A stretch of DNA of 64,000 nt from Pirellulales bacterium (GTDB taxonomy: Bacteria; Planctomycetota; Planctomycetia; Pirellulales; UBA1268): NCBI GenBank assembly GCA_016776925.1, contig JADHSL010000005.1:1-64000 (forward strand), read 5' to 3'. Positions 1-9,785 of this stretch are shown in pieces; the stretch's first letter is position 1; each line of letters begins with the position of its first letter. Below the pieces are notes generated by a model, which was not told where the DNA came from, ran no database searches, and worked only from the letters and a program-made list of their open reading frames with translations. The position numbers and the translations under genes were made by a program.

Positions 1-67
1 TTTTTGTAATGGCAACGAAAATAACAATATTGGAATTTGAGAAAAACCAACACCTCTTGGTCTGCTC

Positions 68-1063
68 ATGAATACAGCTCGAATACTTCAGCAGGAGAAA
101 GAAGACCCCTACCCCCAGACACTTCTGCGGCCGTGTCGTGCGATCACCGGCATCTCCGCGATTCTTCTTCCCTACAACAATGACAATTCGGTTGATTGGG
201 CTAGTTTCGAGCGAACTCTTGAGCACACCGTATCTGCTGGCCTTATTCCTGCAGTAAATATGGATACCGGATATGCCAGCCTGATAGACGAAGCAACACG
301 ACTGGAGGTGCTACAACGAACCAGTACTGTGACATCTGGGCTTGAATTTGTAGCTGGTGTCTTCGTTGGTGATTCACCAGGACAGAAGTTTGACGCTGAT
401 GCGTATCGGCATGGTATTGAAGAGACAGAAGCCGTTTCAGGAACACCCATTCTCTTTCAGTCTTTCGGCTTGAGCGAACTGCAGGAAGATGAAGTGGCCC
501 CAGCATACGAATCAGTCACTCTTTCTTGTGATCAATTTTTGTTTTTTGAACTAGGTAAAGCATTTGCGCCCTTCGGCAGGATCTACTCCCTCGAGACCTA
601 CGAACAACTGATGCAAATCCCAAACGCAGTTGGTGCCAAACACTCATCGCTACGTCGACAACCTGAGTGGAGTCGAATTGAGTTGCGAAACCGTGTGCGG
701 CCAGATTTCAAGGTGTTCACGGGAAATGATCTAGCAATCGACATGGTGATGTATGGAAGCGATTACCTACTTGGACTAAGCGCCTTCGCCCCAGATGCGT
801 TCGCTCGACGCGACGCCATGTGGGCTGCAGGAGATCAGCGTTTCTTCCGATTGAATGACGTGCTTCAATACCTCGGAGCATTTGCATTTCGCCCTCCTGT
901 TCCAGCCTACAAACACTCGGCGGCCATGTTTCTAAAGATTCAAGACCGGATCACGAGTAGTGCAACTCATCCTGATTCACCCCGCCGTCCGGAAACCGAT
1001 CTCGAAGTACTGTCTGCCATTGCTAGTGAACTACGGCAACTGCTAGAGGAATCCAACGAATGA
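68..1063 (+). CDS. Dihydrodipicolinate synthase-family lyase/aldolase
   Basis: A 331-residue TIM-barrel protein of the DapA/N-acetylneuraminate lyase class. The Schiff-base lysine is probably the one in VGAKHSS (around residue 193), and a later [16 protein letters not shown] stretch matches the substrate-loop region of the family. Members cleave or form pyruvate-type carbon bonds in the cytoplasm. This one is unlikely to be the biosynthetic DapA, because it is diverged and is coupled (ATGA overlap) to a flavin oxidoreductase, with a glycerate kinase following. An aldolase or dehydratase for a sugar acid is the most sensible guess. The exact substrate cannot be read from the sequence. Confidence 0.75.
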   Translation: MNTARILQQEKEDPYPQTLLRPCRAITGISAILLPYNNDNSVDWASFERTLEHTVSAGLIPAVNMDTGYASLIDEATRLEVLQRTSTVTSGLEFVAGVFVGDSPGQKFDADAYRHGIEETEAVSGTPILFQSFGLSELQEDEVAPAYESVTLSCDQFLFFELGKAFAPFGRIYSLETYEQLMQIPNAVGAKHSSLRRQPEWSRIELRNRVRPDFKVFTGNDLAIDMVMYGSDYLLGLSAFAPDAFARRDAMWAAGDQRFFRLNDVLQYLGAFAFRPPVPAYKHSAAMFLKIQDRITSSATHPDSPRRPETDLEVLSAIASELRQLLEESNE

Positions 1064-2469
1064 CTTTTCCACGCATGGCCAGTTTTAAGACTCATGCAGC
1101 ATTCACGCGTCATTTGAGTACTTTACAACTAACGCTTCCTTGTGCTGAGTTGGTTAAGAGTGGTCCTCATTCACCACTGGCTCAATCCATTCACGTCCAT
1201 GATTTTAAAATAGGAAATAGATTCTGTATTCTTCCGATGGAAGGCTGGGACGGAACAGCAGATGGAAAACCATCGGAACTCACGCGGCGTCGGTGGCGAA
1301 ATTTTGGTCGCAGCGGTGCCAAACTGATCTGGGGTGGAGAGGCAGTTGCTGTTCGTCATGATGGCCGAGCGAATCCGAACCAAATGGTTATCAACAGTGA
1401 GAACCTGTCTGAACTTGAATCATTACGAGCAGAACTCGTCGCTACACATGAGACTGAATTTGGCACCACTACCGATCTGTTCATCGGATTACAACTGACG
1501 CACGCGGGCCGCTTCGCAAAACCGGACTGCCATGATCGCATGCAACCACGAACAGCGCAGCGAAATTCAATTCTCGATGCCCGGTGTGGTATTACTGACG
1601 ATTCCGCACTATTAAGTGATGATGAAATCACTTCCCTTATCGAGGACTTCGTAAGCGCGGCATCCCTTGCTGCGCAAGCGGGATTTCAATTTGTTGACAT
1701 TAAACACTGCCACGGGTACCTCGGCCATGAACTACTCAGTGGTTTTGACCGGCCAGGAAAGTTTGGAGGCTCATTTGAGAATCGCACGCGGTTCCTCCGA
1801 GAAATTGTTGACGGTATCCGTAGTCGCACACCCTCTCTCGAAATTGCTGTTCGCATTAGTATCTATGACTTTCTTCCATTCACTCAGGGTCCGGACGGCG
1901 TCGGCATCCCGGAGGAGAATGGTGATCCCAGACTGATATTTGGTGGCGATTCTACTGGTGTAGGGATCGATCTATACGAACCGACAAAGTTCCTCTCCCT
2001 TTTGCAATCACTTGGCATCAAATTAGTCTGCACGACTGCCGGGAGTCCTTACTACAACCCACATATTCAACGTCCAGCTTTTTTTCCTCCGAGTGATGGC
2101 TACAAGCCACCTGAAGATCCCCTCTTGGGAGTAGCGCGTCAAATTCTGGCCACAGCAGAATTAAAACGACACCATCCCGATCTCATTCTGGTTGGTTCCG
2201 GTTACAGCTATTTTCAGGAATGGTTGCCGCATGTGTCGCAGGAGGTGATTCAGAGAGAATGGGTCGATTCCATTGGGCTTGGACGGATGGTCTTGTCTTA
2301 TCCTGAGTTACCAGCGGATGTCCTGACCGGGCGAACCATGGCACGAAAAAAGGTGTGTCGCACGTTCAGTGACTGCACAACATCGGCTCGAAAAGGAATG
2401 GTGAGCGGCTGCTATCCACTTGATCCATTTTATAAAGAACGTGAAACCGTTGCAGATCCCAACAAATAA
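1060..2469 (+). CDS. NADH:flavin oxidoreductase, old yellow enzyme-like
   Basis: 469 residues. The ATG overlaps the stop of the preceding lyase gene by four bases, so the two are probably translationally coupled. The FMN-barrel hallmarks are visible: an N-terminal region ending in LPMEGWDG, the LQLTHAGRF strand, and the [17 protein letters not shown] segment, which corresponds to the HGAHGYL/FLSP region of the OYE and 2,4-dienoyl-CoA reductase families. No C-terminal FeS or NAD-binding domain is seen, so it is a single-domain OYE-like protein. The substrate is unknown; pairing with a DHDPS-family lyase suggests reduction of an intermediate in a catabolic route. Confidence 0.72.
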   Translation: MTFPRMASFKTHAAFTRHLSTLQLTLPCAELVKSGPHSPLAQSIHVHDFKIGNRFCILPMEGWDGTADGKPSELTRRRWRNFGRSGAKLIWGGEAVAVRHDGRANPNQMVINSENLSELESLRAELVATHETEFGTTTDLFIGLQLTHAGRFAKPDCHDRMQPRTAQRNSILDARCGITDDSALLSDDEITSLIEDFVSAASLAAQAGFQFVDIKHCHGYLGHELLSGFDRPGKFGGSFENRTRFLREIVDGIRSRTPSLEIAVRISIYDFLPFTQGPDGVGIPEENGDPRLIFGGDSTGVGIDLYEPTKFLSLLQSLGIKLVCTTAGSPYYNPHIQRPAFFPPSDGYKPPEDPLLGVARQILATAELKRHHPDLILVGSGYSYFQEWLPHVSQEVIQREWVDSIGLGRMVLSYPELPADVLTGRTMARKKVCRTFSDCTTSARKGMVSGCYPLDPFYKERETVADPNK

Positions 2470-2606
2470 AATAGCGGTGCGCTATGCTTGAGTATCTAAC
2501 GTTCTCACGTCTATTCCGGTTTCTTGTTTATTCTGTCTGCTCATACCAGTTATGAGAGTCCGTAGCAGAAAAAATGAGATGCGTTGCATAGATAGGATTA
2601 CCCACT

Positions 2607-4049
2607 GTGAGTAGTATTCATCACCAGCGAGAACATCTCTTATCCGTTGTGTCGGCTATCACATCGGCTGTAAATCCGTATCGCCTTCTCACAGAGCGTC
2701 TCGCTCTCGAATCATCAAAAGACGTGCTCACCTTCGATGGCAATCCTGTTTCAGTCGGCGTTCAACAAACAATAGAACTTCAGGAAACCGGTAAAATCTG
2801 TGTTGTCGGTGGCGGGAAAGCTGCTGCAGGATTTGCTGCTGGCTTAGAGCATCTGTTCGGCAGTGATCGCCTTCACAAGCATAAGGTGCACGGCCTGGTG
2901 AGTGTCCCTGAAGGGTGTGGTATTCAGCTTGATCATATCGAAGTTCGAGAAACACGAAATCGCACACACAATCTGCCAACTGATGCTGTTGTTCAAGCAA
3001 CTCACGAGATGGTTGAACAACTAAGTGCGCTCAAGCAAGAAGATCTTGCATTTGTCTTAATCACAGGCGGCGCTTCAGCCCTTCTCGAATCGCCACGAGC
3101 ACATATTTCACTTCAGTCGTTAGTACATCTCACAAAAAATCTTTCACATGCCGGCGTCGACATTCAAACATTGAATACGATACGCCGCATGACGAGTAAG
3201 GTAAAAGCGGGAGGGCTCGCACAGACCTGCACTGCGGGCAAACTTATTGTGCTTGTTCTTTCAGATGTTCTTGATGACTCCTTGGCCGTAATTGGATCCG
3301 GTCCATGCATGCCCCGTATCGCAGAACCACCATCAGCAATCGAAGATATTCTTCTTCATGCAAACATCCCTGAATGCGATCGTGCAATTATTTCAGAAGC
3401 AGCGAATGAGTACGTAAAAGAACATGATGTGCTCTCCCGTCATCAAATAAATTCTGGCGACTGGGTCACTCCCAAAGGCTGTCGAGTTACTCACCTCACT
3501 CTTGGAACAAATGCACTGGCAGTCGAAGCTGCAGCAACTGCTTCGACTGCACTCGGTTATGAAATTTTTTCTGCCACAACAAACACGTACTCACAGACAG
3601 CCAATACGGTTGGAAGTCGTCTCGCGACTTCAGTCAGCATAATGGCTTCTCGAGAAGCGACCAAAAACTACCCTCAGTCTTTACTGGAGGGCGGTGAGGC
3701 AACTGTGCATGTGCCTCTCGAACATGGGCTTGGGGGTCGCAATCAACATACTGTTGTAGCTGCAGCAAATGACATTCTGGTTCAACAAAAACGTGAATGG
3801 CCAGCTGGCACGCTCATTGCGAGTTTCGGAACTGATGGTGAAGACGGGCCAACCTTTGCTGCAGGTGGCTTCATTGATTCAGACGTTGCAAAATCTCTTG
3901 CTTGCCAACCCAAGAGCCTGACAGAAGCAATATCCAAATGCGACTCACATGAACTTCTCAAGTCTGCTGGTGGTCTGATTGAAACTGGACCAACTGGTAC
4001 GAATGTTGCCGATATTCGAATCGTACTCACTCACCCCACATCAGACTAA
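2607..4049 (+). CDS. Glycerate kinase, MOFRL/DUF4147 family
   Basis: 480 residues from a GTG start. The DUF4147 N-domain shows a glycine-rich VVGGGKAAAGFAAGLE segment and FVLITGGASALLESP. The C-terminal MOFRL domain shows LEGGEATV, GLGGRNQH and the nucleotide-site signature ASFGTDGEDGPTFAAGG. Family members (GckA/TtuD type) phosphorylate D-glycerate, usually to 2-phosphoglycerate, feeding lower glycolysis. The gene ends three bases before the convergent metallophosphoesterase gene. A hydroxypyruvate isomerase-like gene lies beyond that, which fits a glyoxylate/tartronate-semialdehyde/glycerate theme, although the operons differ. Confidence 0.85.
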   Translation: MSSIHHQREHLLSVVSAITSAVNPYRLLTERLALESSKDVLTFDGNPVSVGVQQTIELQETGKICVVGGGKAAAGFAAGLEHLFGSDRLHKHKVHGLVSVPEGCGIQLDHIEVRETRNRTHNLPTDAVVQATHEMVEQLSALKQEDLAFVLITGGASALLESPRAHISLQSLVHLTKNLSHAGVDIQTLNTIRRMTSKVKAGGLAQTCTAGKLIVLVLSDVLDDSLAVIGSGPCMPRIAEPPSAIEDILLHANIPECDRAIISEAANEYVKEHDVLSRHQINSGDWVTPKGCRVTHLTLGTNALAVEAAATASTALGYEIFSATTNTYSQTANTVGSRLATSVSIMASREATKNYPQSLLEGGEATVHVPLEHGLGGRNQHTVVAAANDILVQQKREWPAGTLIASFGTDGEDGPTFAAGGFIDSDVAKSLACQPKSLTEAISKCDSHELLKSAGGLIETGPTGTNVADIRIVLTHPTSD

Positions 4050-4052
4050 CAA

Positions 4053-6188
4053 TTACTCTTGCTTGACTGATTCTTTGACGTCAGTGAGGTGTGCGTCTCC
4101 AGTGAGTCGAAAAGAGTGACCCTGCGGACTTCGATCGATTAGGAATGGGCCAACCGTTCGATCACAATCAAGAAAAATCACAGTGTTTTCATCGGATGTC
4201 AATCGTCGCTTTGGCTCGAAAGGCTGGTTATATCGTGCACCCTTTGAAATCCGTATTTCATCAATCTCACCATTGAAAAATGAATTGGGGCGACCACGAA
4301 CATCTGGATCAGCACCCACAATGAATGGAAGCCAGTTCGCCTTCCGCTTCATTAAGGGCTTCGTCGGCAGCCGACCTTGGGGCTTTCCGTCAACGTAGAG
4401 AGCCAATGAATCCCCCTCGTAGACCATGGCAACGTGGTACCACTGGCCTACCTTGAGTTTGAGATCGGGCCGAATATTTTTATATGCCCCTCCCAGAAAA
4501 ACACTTGCATCGAGTTGACCACGAGAAGCGAATATGCCGTATTCACTCTGCTCTGTTTTTGCGAGAAGACCAACTCGATCTGCAAACTCTCGAGCCTTAA
4601 ACCAGCATTCCACTGTAAAAGGCCCTTGTGGGAGAGGCACCTTAATCGATTCAAGAGACACACAGTCACCGCTACCATCGAGTGCGAGTGCACGATTCAC
4701 AGTACCCTGAGAAGACGCTTCATCACTAAAGAGTAATGGGACGTTCTTTTTTACCTCTGGAATGCTATAGCGAGTTGCGGGTGCGAGATAGTCTTGTGAG
4801 AGTGTCACCTGCACCATCTCTGACAATCTCTCAAACTGTTTTGCTTGGTACACTGCACTAAAATCTGCTTTACAACTCGCACCCGCATTCAGTACGCCGT
4901 GAGTATGATCTGGTGCAAACTGCCAACGATTATCGACACTCTCAAGTGAAACGGTGTACTCAACAGGACGACTTGTCGGATTTGAAAATGAAACAGAAAA
5001 CTGACTCGTACTGGGCTTTTCACGCATAGCTGCCGAAACCTGTATGCCACCTTTAAAAGTGACTGGAAGCCGAGCCAACTGAATCGTCTCTTCCTGAAGA
5101 CTTGAGGTAATTTCCCGCACGTCCATTGCCTGCCCTACTGGAAATGCAGCCATAGCAACTTGCTCTTTCCGGACGGTGACAAGGTGATACTGATGAAGGT
5201 AGCCTGCTTCTGGAACAACACCTTTTTGACCACCACCAACAGTGGCGAGGGCTATGTATTCAATTCCATCATTCGGATCACTGCGCATGTGATGAATATG
5301 ACCCGCAAACACTGCCGTCACATTGCCTGCCTCGACAAGCAGAGGATGGACACGTTTTTTCCAATCGTCACCATAATTGCCACTGATCCATCGAGGATGG
5401 TGAAGAAATATAAATTGGTGATTGCAATCTTTCCCCCGTGCAAGAGCTTGCCGTAGAAATGCAAGCTGTTCGTCACTTATTTTCTGAAGGCGTGGCTTCG
5501 AGAAACTTTTTTCACCAGTTTCTTCATCTCCTTCATCTGAATAAATTACCGTGAATGCACATTGCTTGTGCTGAAATGAATACCAAAGGGGTCCAAAATG
5601 CATCTCGTAGTGATCTTGGTGCTGAAACTTTGGCATCTCTGGATCATTGAGTGGCCGCCAATACACATCATGATTTCCTGCAACTGGAAACCATGGACAT
5701 AGCAATCTGTTCATAATCGACTTGAACTCACGCATCTGTATGAGCCATTCAGCTGTGCGGTTATATCCATTCACTAGGTCACCGACTGTCATAACGAGAT
5801 CAGGCTCAATGAGATTGACGTCCCGAACCGCATCTGCCAGCACATCAACGCCCTCTGGCTGCCCCCCAGTCCGATCTCCGAATACGGCAAACGTAAATGC
5901 ATCTTCTTCAGAAGGAAGTGGTAGGACGATCTCACTTGAGCGAGTAGTAAAAAATCGTTGCTCACTTGGTTGTATTGTCTCATGAGGAACTCCATAACGA
6001 TGGAGGTGCCGGTCATGAGACAAATGAGGAGTTTCTTCACCGGGCTCGACATTTTCTGTCTCGGTGGACGGACTACCAGCCATCACCTGTCCAACACTCC
6101 AAAGAGAGAGCATTGCTATACAGGCGATAAAAGAAAGGAGCCGGAAAACACTCTGTCTGGGGCAGCACTGCCAGAATCTTGTAGCCAT
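4053..6188 (-). CDS. Secreted metallophosphoesterase with C-terminal LamG domain
   Basis: 711 residues. An upstream in-frame ATG at 6209 exists, but the AAGGAG ribosome-binding site lies inside that extension and sits correctly for the ATG at 6188. The N-terminus has a hydrophobic signal segment. The calcineurin-like phosphoesterase core shows FAVFGDRTGG, VGDLVNG, AGNHDVYW, FLHHPRW and FAGHIHH, so all metal-ligand blocks are present. A middle beta-rich region is followed by a concanavalin/LamG domain (from about ALDGSGDCVSLES to the VIFLDCD region). It probably acts outside the cytoplasmic membrane on a phosphoester bound to a polymer. It lies 35 bases behind the Tat-exported isomerase-like gene and is likely co-transcribed with it. 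Confidence 0.82.
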   Translation of the reverse strand: MATRFWQCCPRQSVFRLLSFIACIAMLSLWSVGQVMAGSPSTETENVEPGEETPHLSHDRHLHRYGVPHETIQPSEQRFFTTRSSEIVLPLPSEEDAFTFAVFGDRTGGQPEGVDVLADAVRDVNLIEPDLVMTVGDLVNGYNRTAEWLIQMREFKSIMNRLLCPWFPVAGNHDVYWRPLNDPEMPKFQHQDHYEMHFGPLWYSFQHKQCAFTVIYSDEGDEETGEKSFSKPRLQKISDEQLAFLRQALARGKDCNHQFIFLHHPRWISGNYGDDWKKRVHPLLVEAGNVTAVFAGHIHHMRSDPNDGIEYIALATVGGGQKGVVPEAGYLHQYHLVTVRKEQVAMAAFPVGQAMDVREITSSLQEETIQLARLPVTFKGGIQVSAAMREKPSTSQFSVSFSNPTSRPVEYTVSLESVDNRWQFAPDHTHGVLNAGASCKADFSAVYQAKQFERLSEMVQVTLSQDYLAPATRYSIPEVKKNVPLLFSDEASSQGTVNRALALDGSGDCVSLESIKVPLPQGPFTVECWFKAREFADRVGLLAKTEQSEYGIFASRGQLDASVFLGGAYKNIRPDLKLKVGQWYHVAMVYEGDSLALYVDGKPQGRLPTKPLMKRKANWLPFIVGADPDVRGRPNSFFNGEIDEIRISKGARYNQPFEPKRRLTSDENTVIFLDCDRTVGPFLIDRSPQGHSFRLTGDAHLTDVKESVKQE

Positions 6189-6223
6189 TAAAACCTCTCC
6201 TTCAAACATTGACAGCGAACTGT

Positions 6224-7159
6224 CTAAAGTGAGACATCACACAACAGAACCGCCTCCCGCAGGCCAACAAGTGGATCCCGCGTCGGTATAAACTCCTGCC
6301 CCACATACCCCTGATAACCAATGGCCAGCAGCTTCTGCATAATCGGCGGATAATTAATTTCCTGCGATTCGTCCAATTCCCCTCGTCCAGGATTCCCGGC
6401 AGTGTGCACATGACCAATAATATCTTTGCACTCTTCGATCCGGCGGATAACATCGCCATTCATAATTTGAACGTGATAGATATCAAAAAGTAACTTCACG
6501 TTATCAGAGCCCACTCGTCGAAGCATATTGGCAACAGCATCAACGTTATCACCTTGATAACCAGGATGCCCCTTCATGGGATGGCTATCGTCACGAGTGT
6601 TCAGGTGTTCGAGACAAATTGTCACATTCTTTTTCTCTGCATGGCCAGCTATTTTTTTGAGCCCGGTAACACAATTATCGAAAGCTTCTTCATCAGTCAT
6701 GGCGCCACTCGCTGAATCTTCAGCATCCCGCCACTTAAATCCCGTAAAGGCAATAACTGCTGGGATGCCGGCTGCCTCGCAACTGTCGATCATCTTCGTT
6801 GTGCGTGCAATAACTTCATCCTGATATTTTGGATTATTAAATCCCTTGATATATGGCGCGCCTGGCATGCCATTTGGGGCTATGGCACATGTGAGGTCAT
6901 GCTTCTTCAGCATTGCCCAATGCTCTGGCTGAGTCAGTTCGATAGAAATACAGCCCAGTTCATTCGCAACCTGACACTGTTTCTGAATACTCCACCTGTC
7001 GCCCATAGAGCCAAAGCACCAGGAAACAATCGATTGCTTGATGTGTCCTTTAGAAGCCGCCGGTGAACCCTGCACCCCAGTCGAAGTAGCAGCAATCGCT
7101 GCTCCAGCAACTGTTGTTAAAACACTGCGGCGATTCATCGCTGATGGCGGCTGGTTCAT
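6224..7159 (-). CDS. Tat-exported hydroxypyruvate isomerase-like TIM-barrel protein
   Basis: 311 residues. The ATG is preceded by GGGGAG at six bases. The N-terminus carries a twin-arginine-type signal (MNRRSVLTTVAGAAIAAT). The rest is an AP endonuclease/xylose-isomerase-like barrel related to Hyi: CLEHLNTRDDSHPMKGHPGYQ carries the metal-binding glutamate and substrate histidine region, LLFDIYHVQIMNGD the next metal ligands, and IGHVHTAGNPGRGELD and YVGQEFIPT the remaining ones. Known Hyi enzymes interconvert hydroxypyruvate and tartronate semialdehyde in the cytoplasm; the predicted export makes the substrate here uncertain. Such secreted family members are common in planctomycetes. Confidence 0.8.
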   Translation of the reverse strand: MNQPPSAMNRRSVLTTVAGAAIAATSTGVQGSPAASKGHIKQSIVSWCFGSMGDRWSIQKQCQVANELGCISIELTQPEHWAMLKKHDLTCAIAPNGMPGAPYIKGFNNPKYQDEVIARTTKMIDSCEAAGIPAVIAFTGFKWRDAEDSASGAMTDEEAFDNCVTGLKKIAGHAEKKNVTICLEHLNTRDDSHPMKGHPGYQGDNVDAVANMLRRVGSDNVKLLFDIYHVQIMNGDVIRRIEECKDIIGHVHTAGNPGRGELDESQEINYPPIMQKLLAIGYQGYVGQEFIPTRDPLVGLREAVLLCDVSL

Positions 7160-7333
7160 AGCAAACTCCCCTACTTCTCAAATTAGACCAGAATTCTGAC
7201 TACGTTTAGTCAAAAATATTCTTTACAAGAGCGGTATTGTGTTTGATGTGTGTTTCAAAAACAATCAACTTGTATCATGAATATCTATGCCACAGAACGC
7301 CCTTACTTATAACTCTTTGTTTTCTGGTTTTTT

Positions 7334-8311
7334 ATGCCTCATCTCAAACGCATACTAATTACTGGTGGTGCTGGTTTCCTTGGTAGTCATCTTTGTGAAT
7401 GCCTTGTTGAAAGTGGGCACGATGTTATTTGTGCTGACAACTTTTTTACTAGTCAGAAAAGGAATGTTGCTCATCTCCTCGGCCGCTCAAATTTCGAACT
7501 CGTAAGACATGATATTATTCATCCACTTTGGCTTGAAGTTGATGAAATCTATAACCTTGCCTGTCCTGCAGCCCCTGGCCACTACCAGTACAATCCCATC
7601 AAAACCATGAAGACCTCTGTGTCTGGTGCGATGAACGTTCTTGGCATGGCAAAAAGGTGTCGATCAAAGGTCCTCCAAGCCTCGACAAGTGAGGTGTACG
7701 GAGATCCAGAAGTCCATCCACAACCCGAAAGCTATCGAGGTTCAGTCAATCCTATTGGTATCAGAGCATGTTATGACGAAGGGAAGCGTGCTGCAGAGAC
7801 TCTATTCATGGATTACCACCGTGCTCATGACGTAAACATTCGTCTTGTACGGATTTTCAACACGTATGGACCGAGGATGCATCCGTACGATGGCCGCGTT
7901 GTCTCAAACTTTATTCGGCAAGCGATTACGAACGACGCCATTACTATCTTTGGTGATGGCTCACAAACACGCAGTTTTTGTTACCGAGATGATCTCGTTC
8001 ACGGCATGATAAAGATGATGAATGGACCTGACGACTTTATCGGTCCTGTCAATCTTGGTAATCCTCACGAATTCACAATACTTCAACTTGCTGAAGTAAT
8101 CATCAAACTTACAGATTCAAAATCAGAGATCATTAAAAAACCTCTCCCAAAAGATGACCCTATACGACGGCGGCCAGATATCACACTTGCAAAGCAAAAG
8201 CTCTCTTGGGAACCAACGGTGTCTTTGGAGGAGGGGCTTACAAAGACAATTGAGTGGTTCCGGTCCATTAACCTTGATGAATTTCGTGCACCAACACCGA
8301 ATTACGAATAA
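7334..8311 (+). CDS. UDP-glucuronate decarboxylase (UDP-xylose synthase)
   Basis: 325 residues, extended short-chain dehydrogenase fold. The NAD-binding glycine motif [12 protein letters not shown] is at residues 11-22, the catalytic YDEGK gives the Tyr-x-x-x-Lys pair, and [14 protein letters not shown] and [19 protein letters not shown] are hallmark UXS segments. The enzyme oxidises and decarboxylates UDP-glucuronate to UDP-xylose in the cytoplasm for surface polysaccharide synthesis. Length is normal for bacterial UXS. It is divergent from the isomerase-like gene upstream and about 280 bases ahead of the acyl carrier protein gene. Confidence 0.9.
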   Translation: MPHLKRILITGGAGFLGSHLCECLVESGHDVICADNFFTSQKRNVAHLLGRSNFELVRHDIIHPLWLEVDEIYNLACPAAPGHYQYNPIKTMKTSVSGAMNVLGMAKRCRSKVLQASTSEVYGDPEVHPQPESYRGSVNPIGIRACYDEGKRAAETLFMDYHRAHDVNIRLVRIFNTYGPRMHPYDGRVVSNFIRQAITNDAITIFGDGSQTRSFCYRDDLVHGMIKMMNGPDDFIGPVNLGNPHEFTILQLAEVIIKLTDSKSEIIKKPLPKDDPIRRRPDITLAKQKLSWEPTVSLEEGLTKTIEWFRSINLDEFRAPTPNYE

Positions 8312-8314
8312 CCG

Positions 8315-8336
8315 TGGACTCGGATTGCATAGTCCA
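8315..8336 (+). terminator. Possible weak hairpin terminator after the UXS gene
   Basis: TGGACT (8315-8320) and AGTCCA (8331-8336) form a perfect six-base stem with a ten-base loop starting three bases after the stop codon, followed only by TCTT. The stem is short and the T-tract poor, so this is a weak candidate. Confidence 0.3.
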
Positions 8337-8588
8337 TCTTGAGTGACAGCAATCTCGCTTGGGAAAAACGGGGGAAAGTATTCTGCTGCAGAGAGCCTTC
8401 GTAGAAATACGAGACCGATTGAGGCCTCCTCTTTTCTGTGCAACTGCCTGTTTATTCAGTCAATTACCCCTGTTTTTGCTCTTCGCTCCACCTGAGTTAT
8501 TCGCTACCTTCTTCATTCCGTTAGGTGGCGGTGCTGTCGCACCAACCCACGATTAATGAGTCCCTGTACCCTAAGGATCTGCTTGATC

Positions 8589-8855
8589 ATGGAACGCACG
8601 CAGTTGTCGGCAATTGTTCTCGATCTTCTCGAAAAAGAAACCGGCGAAACCTACGACGCTCTCGACGATTCAACGACCCTGAATGAAGGTCTTGGCCTCG
8701 ACTCACTTGATATGGCAGGTCTCATTCTGCATATCGAAAGCCACTTCGGCATACAAATTGAGACTGAACTGTTAGACAAGATCAAGAATATCGGACAAAT
8801 ACTTGACACGCTGGAAGAAAAAATAGCTGCCAAGGAAGGAAAACACGCCGCTTAG
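8589..8855 (+). CDS. Acyl carrier protein
   Basis: 88 residues from the ATG at 8589; an in-frame ATG at 8556 would add an unusual leader, so the internal start is preferred. The four-helix ACP signature is clear: EGLGLDSLDMAGLILHIE contains the phosphopantetheine serine in DSL, and the following FGIQIETELL matches helix III. It would carry acyl chains for the ketosynthase pair downstream. The sequence is diverged enough from a primary-metabolism ACP to suggest a dedicated carrier for this cluster. Confidence 0.88.
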   Translation: MERTQLSAIVLDLLEKETGETYDALDDSTTLNEGLGLDSLDMAGLILHIESHFGIQIETELLDKIKNIGQILDTLEEKIAAKEGKHAA

Positions 8856-8930
8856 AAGTTCTGACAATGGCAGACACAGCATATGTGTTGAACCGTCAAT
8901 CTCGAATCCTTTTCGTTTGCATATATTGGC

Positions 8931-9785
8931 ATGAATCATTCAATGTCTTCATCCGCTGATCTCTCTGCACTTTGTCTCGTGGAGTCGTATGCAACGGCAT
9001 CTGTTCATTCTTCCGAAGTGAATGCACTCGCTCGTAAGAAGCATTCCCACGGCTGCCACTCCCTCCCACCGCGATTTCTTCGGCACGCAGATGAGCAGAC
9101 CATCATCGGCATGCATTCGATCATTCGTGCACTGGCGGTTGATACACAGGATAGCCGTGACATGAGCAACGACGCCGTCATAGCAGCTACCTGCTTAGCG
9201 GGCCAGCCATCTGCAGCCCGCACTATGATTGGTCTCCGAGATAAAGGACCGGTCGCAGTTACCCCACATATTGTTCCACAATGTTCTCTCCACTCAGTTG
9301 CATCTGCTGCAAGCGTAGGCTTTGGCATGCATGGCCCCAACTTTGGTGTTGGTGGAGGGCCACACGCACCGGCTGAAGGTTTTCTGCTGGCCCTGACCCT
9401 TGCACCAATGCTTGCGAGAACTTCGCCGTCTACTCGTATATGGCTTGTTTGTACGGGCTGGGACCAGCAACCTTCTCTCGACACGAATGGCAGCCTCACG
9501 AACGATCCCGTCTGTCGAGGAATGACTTTCGTATTGAAGCCTGAAGTGGCACTGCCCATCGATAATACTCTCCCGCATATTCAAATTTCTTCTCTAAAAA
9601 ATGCCTCTTCTCCTGATATTCTCCCAGCACATGGCCGTCTGAAAGAACTCTGTGAACAATTTGAAACGGGCATCCACACAACGGTAGCCATAACAGACAC
9701 ATGCACAATCGAAATTTCATCTCTCTCTTCGATACGACCTTCATCACGATCAAATAAAGCTGTCTGCCAGAAGGAGGCTGCTTAA
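8931..9785 (+). CDS. Ketosynthase-like protein lacking the active-site cysteine
   Basis: 284 residues. The central part resembles the N-terminal half of beta-ketoacyl synthases (as in the Ketoacyl-synt_2/chain-length-factor type): PQCSLHSVASAASVGFGMHG followed by GPNFGVGGGPHAPAEG. Aligned by eye with GPATTVAAACASSGYA of the neighbouring ketosynthase, the nucleophilic Cys falls on Pro144. No second KS half with the two catalytic histidines follows. It is therefore probably non-catalytic, acting as a partner or chain-length factor for the next gene, whose ATG overlaps this stop (TAATG). An ATG at 8943 is an alternative start. Confidence 0.65.
   Translation: MNHSMSSSADLSALCLVESYATASVHSSEVNALARKKHSHGCHSLPPRFLRHADEQTIIGMHSIIRALAVDTQDSRDMSNDAVIAATCLAGQPSAARTMIGLRDKGPVAVTPHIVPQCSLHSVASAASVGFGMHGPNFGVGGGPHAPAEGFLLALTLAPMLARTSPSTRIWLVCTGWDQQPSLDTNGSLTNDPVCRGMTFVLKPEVALPIDNTLPHIQISSLKNASSPDILPAHGRLKELCEQFETGIHTTVAITDTCTIEISSLSSIRPSSRSNKAVCQKEAA

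Noticed and set aside
9005..9559. Long antisense frames opposite the ketosynthase genes
   Set aside because: They are reverse-frame shadows: low-complexity Arg/Ser/Cys-rich translations with no family features, while the plus-strand genes have clear motifs.
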